Of a DNA stretch of 64,000 nt, positions 16,537 through 24,767 are shown piece after piece. The position numbers and the translations under genes were made by a program. The notes below the pieces were generated by a model. It was not told the origin of the DNA. It saw only the letters and a program-made list of their open reading frames with translations, and made no database searches. The number at the start of each line of letters is the position of its first letter. Positions within the stretch are counted from its first letter, which is position 1. Origin of the DNA: Hominenteromicrobium mulieris (GTDB taxonomy: Bacteria > Bacillota > Clostridia > Oscillospirales > Acutalibacteraceae); contig JAJJOY010000004.1 in assembly GCA_021029595.1 (NCBI GenBank), positions 1-64,000 on the forward strand, in the 5' to 3' direction.

Positions 16537-16575
16537 GAAACGGCGGCTTTGATTTTCAGAGCCGCCGTTTCTTTG
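16537..16575 (+). terminator. Rho-independent terminator
   Basis: Perfect 12-base arms GAAACGGCGGCT (16537-16548) and AGCCGCCGTTTC (16560-16571), followed by TTTG. It ends the accessory cassette. Confidence 0.75.
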
Positions 16576-16629
16576 CGCCTACACACAAACCAATGACGAC
16601 CCATTGAAACTGTAAAGGCACGGTGGCCT

Positions 16630-16728
16630 ATGGAGGTATCGCCGTGTCCATTTTTGCTTTCTGTAATCCCCCTAATACTCTGCGGTCAAAAAAAGCCCAT
16701 GCCCCGCAACGGAGTATTCTGGATATGA
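16630..16728 (+). CDS. Possible 32-codon small ORF
   Basis: An ATG at 16630 opens a 32-codon frame starting MEVSPCPFLLSVIPLILCG and ending RNGVFWI. It lies between two terminators in the 16462-16919 gap. No good ribosome-binding site is visible and it may be noise, but the hydrophobic middle and Cys residues make it worth listing. Apart from this and three hairpins I see nothing else in the gap. Confidence 0.2.
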   Translation: MEVSPCPFLLSVIPLILCGQKKPMPRNGVFWI

Positions 16729-16770
16729 ACATGAAATAAATAAGTACAATAATAACGGTAATATTTCGTG

Positions 16771-16805
16771 CGCCCGCATAGCGTCATGCTGTGCGGGCGT
16801 TTTTA
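16771..16805 (+). terminator. Rho-independent terminator
   Basis: CGCCCGCA (16771-16778) and TGCGGGCG (16792-16799) arms followed by TTTTTT. Confidence 0.8.
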
Positions 16806-16815
16806 TATGCCTGCA

Positions 16816-16838
16816 CCTTGGGACAATTTGTCCCAAAG
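16816..16838. repeat. ICE palindrome copy 8
   Basis: CCTTGGGACA and TGTCCCAAAG arms around ATT, directly after a terminator and upstream of the sigma-like gene. Confidence 0.9.
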
Positions 16839-16919
16839 CGGCCAGCCCCGGCTGCCGATCCCCGCCGTTCCTCCGTTCTGTTCACCCACCCACACATGAA
16901 CCGAATGGAGGAAATACAA

Positions 16920-17342
16920 ATGACGACCATCAATCTGAAGGACTTTTACGCTTGGTACACCCATGATGAATACATCGAAGTTTCCGACGAAGTGGCCGCC
17001 GAACTGAAGGCGGGCAAGCTGTATGAGGCAGCCTATCAGCGGCGCACGACCCGCAACAAGGCGCAGTATTCCCTCGACTGTGACGATGGGATCGAATACT
17101 CGGCCTGCCTGCATGAACCGACGCCGCAGGAGCTTCTGGATCGCATGGAGCTGTTCGTCCACCTGTGGAATGCCCTCAACTCTCTGCCGGAGGTGCAGGG
17201 CGTCCGGGTAGAGGCGCATTTGATCCTCGGCAAAAGCTACCGCCAGATTGCCCGGGAGCAGGGTGTGGACAAAAGCGCCGTTCGCCATTCCGTCAAAAGC
17301 GGCAAGGCGGCCATGAGAAAATATTTGAAAAAATTTCTCTAA
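16920..17342 (+). CDS. Sigma-70 region 4-like HTH protein of ICE
   Basis: A 140-residue protein. The C-terminal part (WNALNSLPEVQGVRVEAHLILGKSYRQIAREQGVDKSAVRHSVKSGKAAMRKYLKKFL) has the region-4 helix-turn-helix of sigma-70 factors, but region 2 is missing. Similar proteins (ORF7-like in Tn916, and in Tn1549 relatives) regulate excision and transfer functions. The ATG at 16920 has GGAGG 8 bases upstream. It probably acts on promoters of the recombination genes downstream; no direct evidence for a target is present. Confidence 0.82.
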   Translation: MTTINLKDFYAWYTHDEYIEVSDEVAAELKAGKLYEAAYQRRTTRNKAQYSLDCDDGIEYSACLHEPTPQELLDRMELFVHLWNALNSLPEVQGVRVEAHLILGKSYRQIAREQGVDKSAVRHSVKSGKAAMRKYLKKFL

Positions 17343-17451
17343 GGGTATCTCCATTTGCCCGATTTTTGTCCTTGGTATATGAGAGGTAGTTTTCACCTCT
17401 CCGCAGCAAAGTAGTTGATGCTCCGTGACGGATCGTCGCTATCCGCTGTGA

Positions 17452-17515
17452 GGGAGCGCCGCATTGAATACGAGCTGTCTTATGACAGGCCAACAGGAGC
17501 GGGTGCGGCGCTCCC
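17452..17515. ncRNA. Structured RNA candidate upstream of recombination genes
   Basis: A 12-base perfect outer stem, GGGAGCGCCGCA (17452-17463) and TGCGGCGCTCCC (17504-17515), encloses an inner hairpin CTGTC-TTAT-GACAG (17475-17488). The fold lies in the 17343-17626 gap before tnpW, and is followed by palindrome copy 9 and another hairpin. It could be a regulatory leader, a small RNA or a DNA-level site for recombinase control. No ORF covers it. Confidence 0.4.
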
Positions 17516-17528
17516 AACTGTCAAAAAC

Positions 17529-17553
17529 ACCTTGGGACATTTCGTCCCAAGGT
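17529..17553. repeat. ICE palindrome copy 9
   Basis: ACCTTGGGAC and GTCCCAAGGT arms around ATTTC, between the structured element and the tnpW gene. Confidence 0.9.
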
Positions 17554-17565
17554 CATAAGTCACAG

Positions 17566-17592
17566 GCCAGCGCTTTTATGAGGCGCTGGCCT
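17566..17592 (+). terminator. Hairpin before tnpW
   Basis: GGCCAGCGC and GCGCTGGCC arms around a short TTTTATGAG loop, followed by TTTCCC. It may end the preceding transcript. Confidence 0.6.
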
Positions 17593-17626
17593 TTCCCTGT
17601 TGCCGAGAATTGAAAAGGAGGTCTTT

Positions 17627-17845
17627 ATGCAGCAGAGAAAACAACATACCGCATTTGCTGTGGATGGCTACGCCATCACCGCCAGCTTCGCAGACTGCAA
17701 AAATGCGGCAGCGCTCCATCATGTAAAGCAGATTTTACTATCTTCCTTTGCCAACAATACGGCAAAAAATAGCTCCGGCGACATCCTTGCAATCCCTCCC
17801 GAACAGAGGGATAATAATAGTGGGGGTAGTCCCTATGTACCTTGA
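17627..17845 (+). CDS. tnpW: TnpW-like protein
   Basis: A 72-residue protein reading FAVDGYAITASFADCKNAAALHHVKQILLSSF, which fits the short TnpW family encoded just before TnpX-type recombinases in clostridial elements. The start at 17627 has AAAAGGAGG 6-7 bases upstream. Function is unknown; presence beside the recombinase suggests a directionality or accessory role in excision. The C-terminal region after residue 50 is low-complexity and may be divergent. Confidence 0.6.
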   Translation: MQQRKQHTAFAVDGYAITASFADCKNAAALHHVKQILLSSFANNTAKNSSGDILAIPPEQRDNNSGGSPYVP

Positions 17846-17916
17846 AAACTTCATATTCCCCGCGTATTGATTGCGTTTTTTCATTGACCCATCGACAAAT
17901 GAAAGGACGGATCAAT

Positions 17917-19545
17917 ATGATGATGGAAAACAGAATGATGACAGGTAATCGAGTCGATTGCCTATACCGCGTGTCCACCGACAAGCAGGTGGACTACAAT
18001 GACAAAAGCCAAGCCGACATTCCCATGCAGCGCAGGGAGTGCCATCGCTTCTGTGAAAAAATGGGCTGGACGATCGTTCATGAGGAACAGGAGGACGGTG
18101 TGTCCGGGCATAAGGTTAGAGCCGAAAACCGGGACAAGCTGCAAATCATCAAGGAACGAGCCAAGCAGGGAAAATTCGATATTCTGCTTGTGTTCATGTT
18201 TGACCGCATCGGGCGTATCGCTGACGAAACGCCCTTTGTAGTGGAATGGTTTGTTAAGAACGGCATCCGGGTCTGGAGTACGCAGGAGGGTGAGCAGCGT
18301 TTTGATAATCACACGGACAAGCTCACCAACTACATCCGCTTCTGGCAGGCCGACGGCGAAAGCGAAAAGACTTCAATTCGCACAAAAACCGCTCTCGGCC
18401 AGCTTGTCGAGGACGGCGGTTTCAAGGGCGGTCTTGCTCCCTATGGGTATGACCTTGTAAAAAGCGGACGCTTCAATAAACGCAAGCACGAGGTTTTTGA
18501 GCTGGCTATCAATGAAGCCGAGGCCGCTGTGGTACGGATTATCTTTGACAAGTATGTGCATGAGGGTTTCGGCGCTCAACGGATCGCCACCTACTTAAAT
18601 AACCTCGGCTATCGGGCGAGAACGGGTAAAATGTGGCATCACGCCAGCATCCGGGGTATCATTTGCAATCTGACATATACCGGGGTGCTTCGCAGCGGCG
18701 AAAGCCGCTCCCAAACGCTGCCCCACTTGCAAATCATAACGCCGGAGCTATTCGAGGCCGCACAACACATTCGTACCTCCCGTGCCAACTCCGCCGAACA
18801 GGAACGGCGTGTACCGCTGAATACCCGTGGTCAGTCCTTGCTGGCCGGGAATGTCTTTTGCGGGCATTGTGGCTCCCGGCTGGCGCTCACCACCAACGGC
18901 AAGGCTTATCCATGCAAGGAAAATGCTCACCGCATTGTAAAGCGTGTGCGGTATATCTGCTACGGCAAGACACGCAAGCAAACCGAATGTGATGGGCAGA
19001 CTGGCTACACAGCGCATATTCTTGACGGTATCATTGATAAAGTGGTGCGGCAGATCTTCGAGCGAATGAAAGCAATCCCTAAAAGTGAGATCGTCAATAT
19101 CCGCTATCGTGAAAAGATGGAAGAACGGAAAACGCTTCTCAAAAGTGCAAAATCAGACTACGCCAAAGCCGCCGCCGAGCTTGATACGCTCCGGGCAGAG
19201 GTTATTAAATCCCTCCGGGGCGAAAGTGCTTTTTCGCAGGATTTGCTTGGTTCTTTGATTTCTGACTGTGAGACAAAATGTCTCGAAGTTCAGCACACTA
19301 TGGAGGCGGCGCAGGCGGCCTACGACGAGGGACAGGCCATGCTGGACGCCTTAAACGCTCAGTATGACGATATTATTTCATGGGCGGATATGTACGACAG
19401 CGCCAGCACGGAGTCAAAGAAAATGATTGTGAGCTGCCTGATCCGGCGTGTGGAAGTGTATCGAGACTATCGGCTGCATATCGACTTCAACATTGACTTT
19501 GAGCAGTTCAGCGCTGGGCTGGACATTTCGGCAATCGCCGCATAA
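17917..19545 (+). CDS. TnpX-type large serine recombinase (ICE integrase/excisionase)
   Basis: A 542-residue enzyme: resolvase-like catalytic domain with Ser20 in CLYRVSTDKQ; a recombinase domain (about 190-300); a zinc ribbon (CGHCGSRL ... KRVRYICYGKTRKQTECDG); and a long coiled coil (400-500) with a C-terminal DNA-binding tail. It would integrate and excise the ICE by strand exchange at a 2-bp core. I choose the ATG at 17917 (GAAAGGA 9 bases upstream) over an upstream frame that runs through the tnpW end. It marks the right end of the ICE: terminators follow at once, then chromosomal tRNA genes. Confidence 0.93.
   Translation: MMMENRMMTGNRVDCLYRVSTDKQVDYNDKSQADIPMQRRECHRFCEKMGWTIVHEEQEDGVSGHKVRAENRDKLQIIKERAKQGKFDILLVFMFDRIGRIADETPFVVEWFVKNGIRVWSTQEGEQRFDNHTDKLTNYIRFWQADGESEKTSIRTKTALGQLVEDGGFKGGLAPYGYDLVKSGRFNKRKHEVFELAINEAEAAVVRIIFDKYVHEGFGAQRIATYLNNLGYRARTGKMWHHASIRGIICNLTYTGVLRSGESRSQTLPHLQIITPELFEAAQHIRTSRANSAEQERRVPLNTRGQSLLAGNVFCGHCGSRLALTTNGKAYPCKENAHRIVKRVRYICYGKTRKQTECDGQTGYTAHILDGIIDKVVRQIFERMKAIPKSEIVNIRYREKMEERKTLLKSAKSDYAKAAAELDTLRAEVIKSLRGESAFSQDLLGSLISDCETKCLEVQHTMEAAQAAYDEGQAMLDALNAQYDDIISWADMYDSASTESKKMIVSCLIRRVEVYRDYRLHIDFNIDFEQFSAGLDISAIAA
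19270..19284. repeat. ICE palindrome copy 10 (short variant)
   Basis: GAGACA-AAA-TGTCTC inside the recombinase coding region. The arms differ from the consensus by a compensating G-to-A / C-to-T pair, keeping the palindrome intact. Confidence 0.75.
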
Positions 19546-19550
19546 GAAAA

Positions 19551-19607
19551 GCCCGCTTCAAAAGAGAAGTGGGCATAAAACAAAAAACTTGCTTTTTTCA
19601 AAGCAAG
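19551..19607 (+). terminator. Two tandem hairpins after the recombinase
   Basis: The first hairpin uses GCCCGCTTC and GAAGTGGGC (19551-19574, one mismatch) followed by an A-rich tract; the second uses CTTGCTTT and AAAGCAAG (19588-19607). Together they close the ICE transcript. The ICE right end probably lies in or just after this stretch. Confidence 0.65.
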
Positions 19608-19620
19608 CATTTATTAAGAA

Positions 19621-19734
19621 TACTCAGCGCACCCGATTGGTGGAGATAAGCGGGATCGAACCGCTGACCTCTTGACTGCCAGTCAAGCGCTCTCCCAGCT
19701 GAGCTATACCCCCGTATAAGGGGTGCGCTGAGTA
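19621..19734. repeat. 14-bp inverted repeat flanking tRNA-Ala
   Basis: TACTCAGCGCACCC (19621-19634) and GGGTGCGCTGAGTA (19721-19734) are exact reverse complements placed just outside the tRNA. In the precursor they would pair leader with trailer and extend the acceptor stem. Confidence 0.85.
19638..19713 (-). tRNA. tRNA-Ala (GGC)
   Basis: Read on the minus strand: acceptor GGGGGTA paired with TATCTCC, D arm AGCTCAGCTGGGAGAGC, anticodon stem CTTGA/TCAAG with loop CTGGCAG giving anticodon GGC, T arm with GGTTCGATCC, and an encoded CCA end. The acceptor stem relies on two G-U pairs. All standard elements are present, so it is probably functional. Confidence 0.9.
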
Positions 19735-19754
19735 ATTTCTTATTCAATTAGTGC

Positions 19755-19802
19755 GGGGGTTGTTTACCGCTTCAACCGGGCTCCCAGCTGAGCTACGCCC
19801 CC
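19755..19802 (-). pseudogene. tRNA-like remnant (5' third of a tRNA)
   Basis: The minus strand reads GGGGGCGTAGCTCAGCTGGGAG, the acceptor 5' strand and D arm of an Ala-like tRNA, then leaves the tRNA pattern with a CCGG/CCGCTT-type hairpin and ends AACCCCCGC. The five terminal G and C residues can still pair. No anticodon or T arm is present. Confidence 0.6.
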
Positions 19803-19900
19803 GTTTGGTACTTGAAGATTATAACACAGGTGGTTACAAATTTCAAGCCCTTTTTTGTTTTTTTATTGATCTTTTTTCGCAAAGCGAAAAATATCGCCGT

Positions 19901-22162
19901 TTATTCGATGCTGTGAATGCGGTATGTTCCGCTTTCGGCAGCTTTGTAAGCGAGGTCATCTTCAAAGACATAGCCGCTTTCAAGACGAATAACGCCGTGC
20001 ATGGTGCTTGGCAGCTTGACCGTCAACACAATGACGTCGTCCTCATCCCTCTCCCATGCGGAAGCGATGCGGCCTGCGGGTGCAATGTGGAACGCTTCGG
20101 CATGTGTGAGGCGCGAAATGAACGACGGGCGGAAATCCACCTCATTCGGTTCACCGTGCGGCGCCATGCGGATACCGGAGAGCGCCTGCGTAAACCAGCT
20201 GCTGATGTCGCCCCAGAAATGGTGATTCAGTGAGCCGATGCGATCACTGCCCTCGGGCTGAAACACCTCCCACAGCGTCGTGGCGCCGCGTGCGATCCAG
20301 TTGCCGTAGGACGGATAATCCGGGCGGGTAATCATGGAGAACGCGAGGTCACTGTACCCGAACTCCGTCAAAACATGGAACAGCACACGTCCGCCGAGCA
20401 CGCCGACATCGAGGTGATACTCCTGCTCCTCAATGAGGTTGATAAGCTGCTCAAACGCTGCCTTGCGCTCTGCGGGCTCGAAGATGTTATAGTAGATGGC
20501 CATGGCCTGCGAAGTCTGGCAGTTGCCAGCAGCGAGCATAGTGTTCTCGTCGATGAGATACTTGCGCACAACAGCTTTCCAACGCTTAGAGAGCGCGCGG
20601 GCAAACGCCACCTGCTCCGGCATATGGAGCTTATCGAACAGAAACGCGGCTTTATCCGCCATGTCCTTTGAGAGCACCGTATCGGTGAATGCGAGCGGCG
20701 ATTTATATTCGTGCGCTTCGCGTCCCGGCGGGCACCAGTCGCCAAGGCCGATGGCGAGCAGGTCGTGCTCGTCCATACGCGTTGTGAGGTAGTGCAGGTA
20801 TTTGATGATCGCCGGGGCGCACAGTTTGGCGGAATCCAAATCGCCGCGGTACTGATACAGTCTGTACGGCAGCTCAATGAGCACGCTATCCCATGCGGGG
20901 CCGTTGCCCCAAGCAAAGCCCCAGCCGCTTGTGGGCACGATGCCGGGCAGTGCGCCGTTATTATCCTGTGCTTTCACAATGGCACGCAGCCATTCGCGGT
21001 AGCTCTTTTCTGCGCCGAGGTTCAGCAAAATATGTTCGGAAGAAAGTGCCGCGTCGGCCGTCCAGCCGTTTTTCTCGCGCTGCGGGCAGTCCGTCGGGAA
21101 ATAATAGAAATTCGTTACGTCCGATTGGCGCGTCATTTGCTGTAATTTGTTTGCAGTCTCATCCGAGCAGGAGAAACCGCCGCGCTCTTCGAGCAGCGAG
21201 TGCATCTCAAGCGCTGTAAGCAGGTCTTCCGTCGCTTGCGCTTCGGTGATGCCGCTGACGAGCACATAACGGAAACCGTGATACGTAAACGCCGGTGTAT
21301 ATACCTCTTCCCCGTCGCCGCGACAGGTATACACGTCTTTGTGGACATATTCGAGGTCGCGCGCCCAGTGCTCACGCTTAAACCAGATATTTTCCACGTC
21401 CGGCAGGCCGTCCTTCAAGTGCTCGCCGTGTCGAAGTTCTATGCGCTGGTCAAGCTCGCCGCGCACGCACAAGCGGCACACACCGGCGGTGTTGATACCG
21501 AAATCGTACAGATAGCCCTTTTCCGTTTTCGTAACGGAGATGGGCTTTAATTCATTTACGATGTCAATCGGCTCCGCGGTACACAGGCGCTTTTCGCCGC
21601 GCGGCTGCGGGGCGCGTTCGGCAAATTTCCATGCACTGTCGTCAAATCCGATAGTATTCCAGCCGGGTATTTCCAAGCGGCCGTCGTAAATTTCACCGAA
21701 GCGATAGTCATCAAACAGCAGCGGAGACGATTCCGTGCGCCATGTTTCGTCACTTTCAATGCAGTGCGCCTCCCCACTTTTGTCCGTGTACGTCAGGCAC
21801 AGCGCCATTTGCGGTGCGGCACGGAATGCAGCGATGTCGAAATCCCAGATATGCCCGCCGGGGTTATTCGTAAAGCCGTTGCCAAGCCACACGCCAAGCA
21901 CATTTTCGCCCGCGCGGAGCGTGACCTCATACGTATCGTAATACACAAGGTCATCGGGATTGTTGATGTACGGCGCAAGACGACCCTTTGTGATGCGTTC
22001 GCCATTTAAATACAGCTCATAAAAGCCGAGCGCCGTGATGATAACGTTTGCTTTGGCTTCGTGATCGGCTTGAAATGCGCGGCGCAGATACGGCGCAGGC
22101 ACGTGGTGTTCAAATGTATTGTAAGCTTCGGATGCGCGGATAAAAGACTTCGGAAATTCCAT
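19901..22162 (-). CDS. Glycoside hydrolase family 78 (alpha-L-rhamnosidase-like)
   Basis: A 753-residue protein without signal peptide, so cytoplasmic. The N-terminal half has beta-sandwich segments (FYELYLNGERITKGRLAPYINNPDD, LWLGNGF-type); the catalytic (alpha/alpha)6 barrel carries the hallmark FPTDCPQREKNGWTADAALSSEH, which contains acidic residues of the GH78 active site, and GARGATTLWEVFQP-like LWE motif near the C-terminus. It would release L-rhamnose from plant glycosides or bacterial polysaccharides after import. Its start has GGAGGAG upstream. No transporter is adjacent. It is convergent with the ICE and separated from it by the tRNA. Confidence 0.9.
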   Translation of the reverse strand: MEFPKSFIRASEAYNTFEHHVPAPYLRRAFQADHEAKANVIITALGFYELYLNGERITKGRLAPYINNPDDLVYYDTYEVTLRAGENVLGVWLGNGFTNNPGGHIWDFDIAAFRAAPQMALCLTYTDKSGEAHCIESDETWRTESSPLLFDDYRFGEIYDGRLEIPGWNTIGFDDSAWKFAERAPQPRGEKRLCTAEPIDIVNELKPISVTKTEKGYLYDFGINTAGVCRLCVRGELDQRIELRHGEHLKDGLPDVENIWFKREHWARDLEYVHKDVYTCRGDGEEVYTPAFTYHGFRYVLVSGITEAQATEDLLTALEMHSLLEERGGFSCSDETANKLQQMTRQSDVTNFYYFPTDCPQREKNGWTADAALSSEHILLNLGAEKSYREWLRAIVKAQDNNGALPGIVPTSGWGFAWGNGPAWDSVLIELPYRLYQYRGDLDSAKLCAPAIIKYLHYLTTRMDEHDLLAIGLGDWCPPGREAHEYKSPLAFTDTVLSKDMADKAAFLFDKLHMPEQVAFARALSKRWKAVVRKYLIDENTMLAAGNCQTSQAMAIYYNIFEPAERKAAFEQLINLIEEQEYHLDVGVLGGRVLFHVLTEFGYSDLAFSMITRPDYPSYGNWIARGATTLWEVFQPEGSDRIGSLNHHFWGDISSWFTQALSGIRMAPHGEPNEVDFRPSFISRLTHAEAFHIAPAGRIASAWERDEDDVIVLTVKLPSTMHGVIRLESGYVFEDDLAYKAAESGTYRIHSIE

Positions 22163-22195
22163 TTTAACTCCTCCAAAAAGGACTGAATTCCTCTT

Positions 22196-23959
22196 TTATG
22201 ACTGCTGTTTCGCTTTTGATTCGGTTGTGGGATCTACGTAGACGGTCTTATACTGCACATAGATGACCATGCCGGGCTTTGCGCCCTGCGGCTTTGAAAC
22301 ATAGCGGATCTGCGTGTAATCGACCGGCACTTGCGCGGAATCCTTCGCGCGGCTATGCTGCGCGGCAAGCACGGCGGCTTCCTCCATGGCGGTCTCCGTC
22401 GGTGCCTTGCCGTCTGTGACGAGCACCGTGTGCGAGCCGGGGATGTTCTTCGTGTGAAACCAAATATCGTTGTTGTTTGCGTCCTTCATTGTCAGCTTGT
22501 CGTTCTGGCGGTTATTGCGCCCGACAAGCACCGTGAAGCCGTCGCTCGTCTTGAACTTGAGCGGTGCGGAAAGCGCAGGCTGCTTCTGGTTCTTTTTGCC
22601 CGCCTTGCGGCGCACGTAGCCCTGTTCGGCAAGCTCGGCGCGAATCTCATTTAAATCACGTTCGTTTTCGGCGAGGGCAAGCGATTCGAACACACTGTCG
22701 ATATACGTCAGCTCCGTCTGCGCAAGGCCGATCTGCTCAGTCAGCTTTTCCTCCGCTGTTTTCGCCTTGCGGTAGTTTTTATAGTATTTCTGCGCGTTCT
22801 GCTGCGGCGTGAGCGCCGGGTCGAGCGCAATCTCAAGCTCCGCCAAATTCTCATCATAGAAATTTTGCAGCTTTACGGATGTTTCACCCTTTTGAATCGC
22901 ATACATATTCGCACTGAGCAGGTCGCCCTTGATGCGCAGTGTGTCGCGCTCGGCGCATGCGGAAAGCTCTGCCTGCTGGTTCGCGATCTTGCGGCTCAAA
23001 CGGTCGGCGTGATTCGCAAGCAGACGCAGAAGATCCTGACTTTTCACGCGCATACGCTCAATCTGGTCGCGCTCGGCGTAGAACGCGTCGAGCATTTCGG
23101 AAAAGCTCTTTTTTTCACTGACCGTCATCGCGTTGCCGTACTGACGAATGTCCATAAACGCGAAATCTTTCGGTTTATTCTGCGGGTCGATGACAATATG
23201 CGGTGTGCCGGAAACGTTTTTCGCCGTCTCCATCAGCGTCGTCACGTACATCTCCGTACGGCGGCGCTGCGGGGGCGTCATGCTTTTCACATACACCTCA
23301 TGCCCCAGCCCCGCGCTGTTTTCGACTTCGCGCGCGATGATCGGCGAAATGCCCTGCAAAACAGACATCAACGCTTTGGAAAGCTCCATATCACGCGGTA
23401 AAGCATCGATACGCGCCATGATCTCCTCCACCGTGCAGGTAAGCATGGAAAGCTTATCCTGCGGGGGCGGCAAGCGGTATAAAAGCCCAGGCAACACAAG
23501 ACGCTCCGAAGACATCTCGGCATCCACGCGTTTTAGTGCATCGATGATTTTGCCGTTTTCGTCAACCAAAATGATATTGCTGTACCGGCCCATGATCTCC
23601 ACGGCAAGCGTCAGTTCCACGTGGTCGCCGAGCTCGTTCACGCTGTCAAATTTCAGCATGAGCGCACGCTCCAAGTCGGGCTGCGTGATCTCCAAAAGCT
23701 TTGCACCCTGCAATTTCTTGCGCAAAAGCATGCACAGCATCGGCGGCTGCTGCGGGTTTTCCACCGGAATCGTCGTCAGATTGATGCGCGCACTGTTTGC
23801 ACGGGCGGAAATGAGCAGCTTATATGCGGCGCTGAAGCCGCGAAATGCGAGAATCAGCTCATCGCGGTTCGGCTGAAACACACGGTCTACGCGCGTGCCG
23901 AGCAAGGACGTGCCGATTTCCTCTTTTAAATGTCGTAAAAATACACCATCCAGTGCCAT
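22196..23959 (-). CDS. rqcH: RqcH (NFACT/Rqc2 homologue)
   Basis: A 587-residue protein: NFACT-N domain (MALDGVFLRHLKEEI ... IMGRYSNIILVDENGKIIDALKRVD), helix-hairpin-helix segment, long coiled coil (about 290-450) and NFACT-R domain (FKTSDGFTVLVGRNNRQNDKLTMKDANNNDIWFHTKNIPGSHTVL). RqcH binds stalled 50S subunits with peptidyl-tRNA and adds C-terminal alanine tails to mark the nascent chain for degradation. Length and domain order match the bacterial family (often misnamed fibronectin-binding protein). Start ATG 23959 lacks a strong ribosome-binding site but the family N-terminus is complete. Confidence 0.95.
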   Translation of the reverse strand: MALDGVFLRHLKEEIGTSLLGTRVDRVFQPNRDELILAFRGFSAAYKLLISARANSARINLTTIPVENPQQPPMLCMLLRKKLQGAKLLEITQPDLERALMLKFDSVNELGDHVELTLAVEIMGRYSNIILVDENGKIIDALKRVDAEMSSERLVLPGLLYRLPPPQDKLSMLTCTVEEIMARIDALPRDMELSKALMSVLQGISPIIAREVENSAGLGHEVYVKSMTPPQRRRTEMYVTTLMETAKNVSGTPHIVIDPQNKPKDFAFMDIRQYGNAMTVSEKKSFSEMLDAFYAERDQIERMRVKSQDLLRLLANHADRLSRKIANQQAELSACAERDTLRIKGDLLSANMYAIQKGETSVKLQNFYDENLAELEIALDPALTPQQNAQKYYKNYRKAKTAEEKLTEQIGLAQTELTYIDSVFESLALAENERDLNEIRAELAEQGYVRRKAGKKNQKQPALSAPLKFKTSDGFTVLVGRNNRQNDKLTMKDANNNDIWFHTKNIPGSHTVLVTDGKAPTETAMEEAAVLAAQHSRAKDSAQVPVDYTQIRYVSKPQGAKPGMVIYVQYKTVYVDPTTESKAKQQS

Positions 23960-24002
23960 TTTATAAAACCATCGCTTTTAAAAAGCGCCTTTCTGTTCTG
24001 TT

Positions 24003-24767
24003 TCAAAGCGTTTCCATCGGCGGGCGTTCGCTTTCGGAAACGATAAATTCCACACCCGGGCAGGCTGTGTCAAGATAAGCTTTCAGCCGCTCGCGGTACG
24101 GCAGCTCCGTGTGGTAGTGCCCGGCTTCATACAAAGCCAGTCCCGCCTGCTGCGCCGCGATGACCTCGTGGTGCTTCACTTCGCCGGTGACGAACGCGTC
24201 CGCGCCCTTTGCCTGCGCTGCAAGGGCATAGTCTCCCCCGGCACCGCCGACGACCGCGACTGTGCGGAGCATTTTGCTGACCGCCGTGCAGCGCACCGCC
24301 GAAAGCCCCAGCGCTTCCTTAATGTGCGCAGCAAAGTCCTCCGTTGTCATTTCTTCCGGCAGCTCGCCCATGTAGGCAATGTCCGTTTCGCCCTCTTTTA
24401 AAATGCCGCGGACGTTTTGCAGTCCCAACTTGCGGCAAAGCGCATCGTTCACGCCGTAGGGATATGCCATATCGAGATTCGTGTGCGCACTGATGACCGC
24501 AATGCCGCTCTGCACAAGCGCATAGATGATGTTCTGCGGCCGCACGGTACGCAGCGGGTTAAAGATCACCGGATGGTGGCTGATGATGAGCTCCACGCCG
24601 ATGCTTTTCGCCTCACGCAAAACGCGCGGCGTGACATCCAAGCAAAGCAACGTCTTTGTGACGTCGGCATTTTCATCACCGATCAGAATGCCGACGTTAT
24701 CAAAATCCATTGCCGTTTGAAACGGCGCAATACGGTCTATGGCATCATAGATCTCTCGAACGGTCAT
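24003..24767 (-). CDS. Nif3-like dinuclear metal centre protein (YqfO family)
   Basis: A 254-residue protein with the conserved MDFDNVGILIGD start region, LIISHHPVIFNP metal-binding motif, AVISAHTNLDMA, and C-terminal GEVKHHEVIAAQQAGLALYEAGHYHTE. The short form lacks the inserted CutA-like domain of B. subtilis YqfO. The start overlaps the trmK stop by 4 bases (ATGA); the trmK-nif3 pairing is a very common Firmicutes arrangement. The biochemical role is not settled: proposals include GTP cyclohydrolase I type 2 activity and metal handling. Confidence 0.93.
   Translation of the reverse strand: MTVREIYDAIDRIAPFQTAMDFDNVGILIGDENADVTKTLLCLDVTPRVLREAKSIGVELIISHHPVIFNPLRTVRPQNIIYALVQSGIAVISAHTNLDMAYPYGVNDALCRKLGLQNVRGILKEGETDIAYMGELPEEMTTEDFAAHIKEALGLSAVRCTAVSKMLRTVAVVGGAGGDYALAAQAKGADAFVTGEVKHHEVIAAQQAGLALYEAGHYHTELPYRERLKAYLDTACPGVEFIVSESERPPMETL

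Noticed and set aside
2815..19284. Palindromes considered as a CRISPR array
   Set aside because: Copies are kilobases apart with no regular spacers, and no cas genes are present.
19621..19734. tRNA-Ala considered as the ICE integration site
   Set aside because: TnpX-type serine recombinases do not use tRNA 3' ends as a rule, and no duplicated tRNA 3' end is seen at the ICE side.
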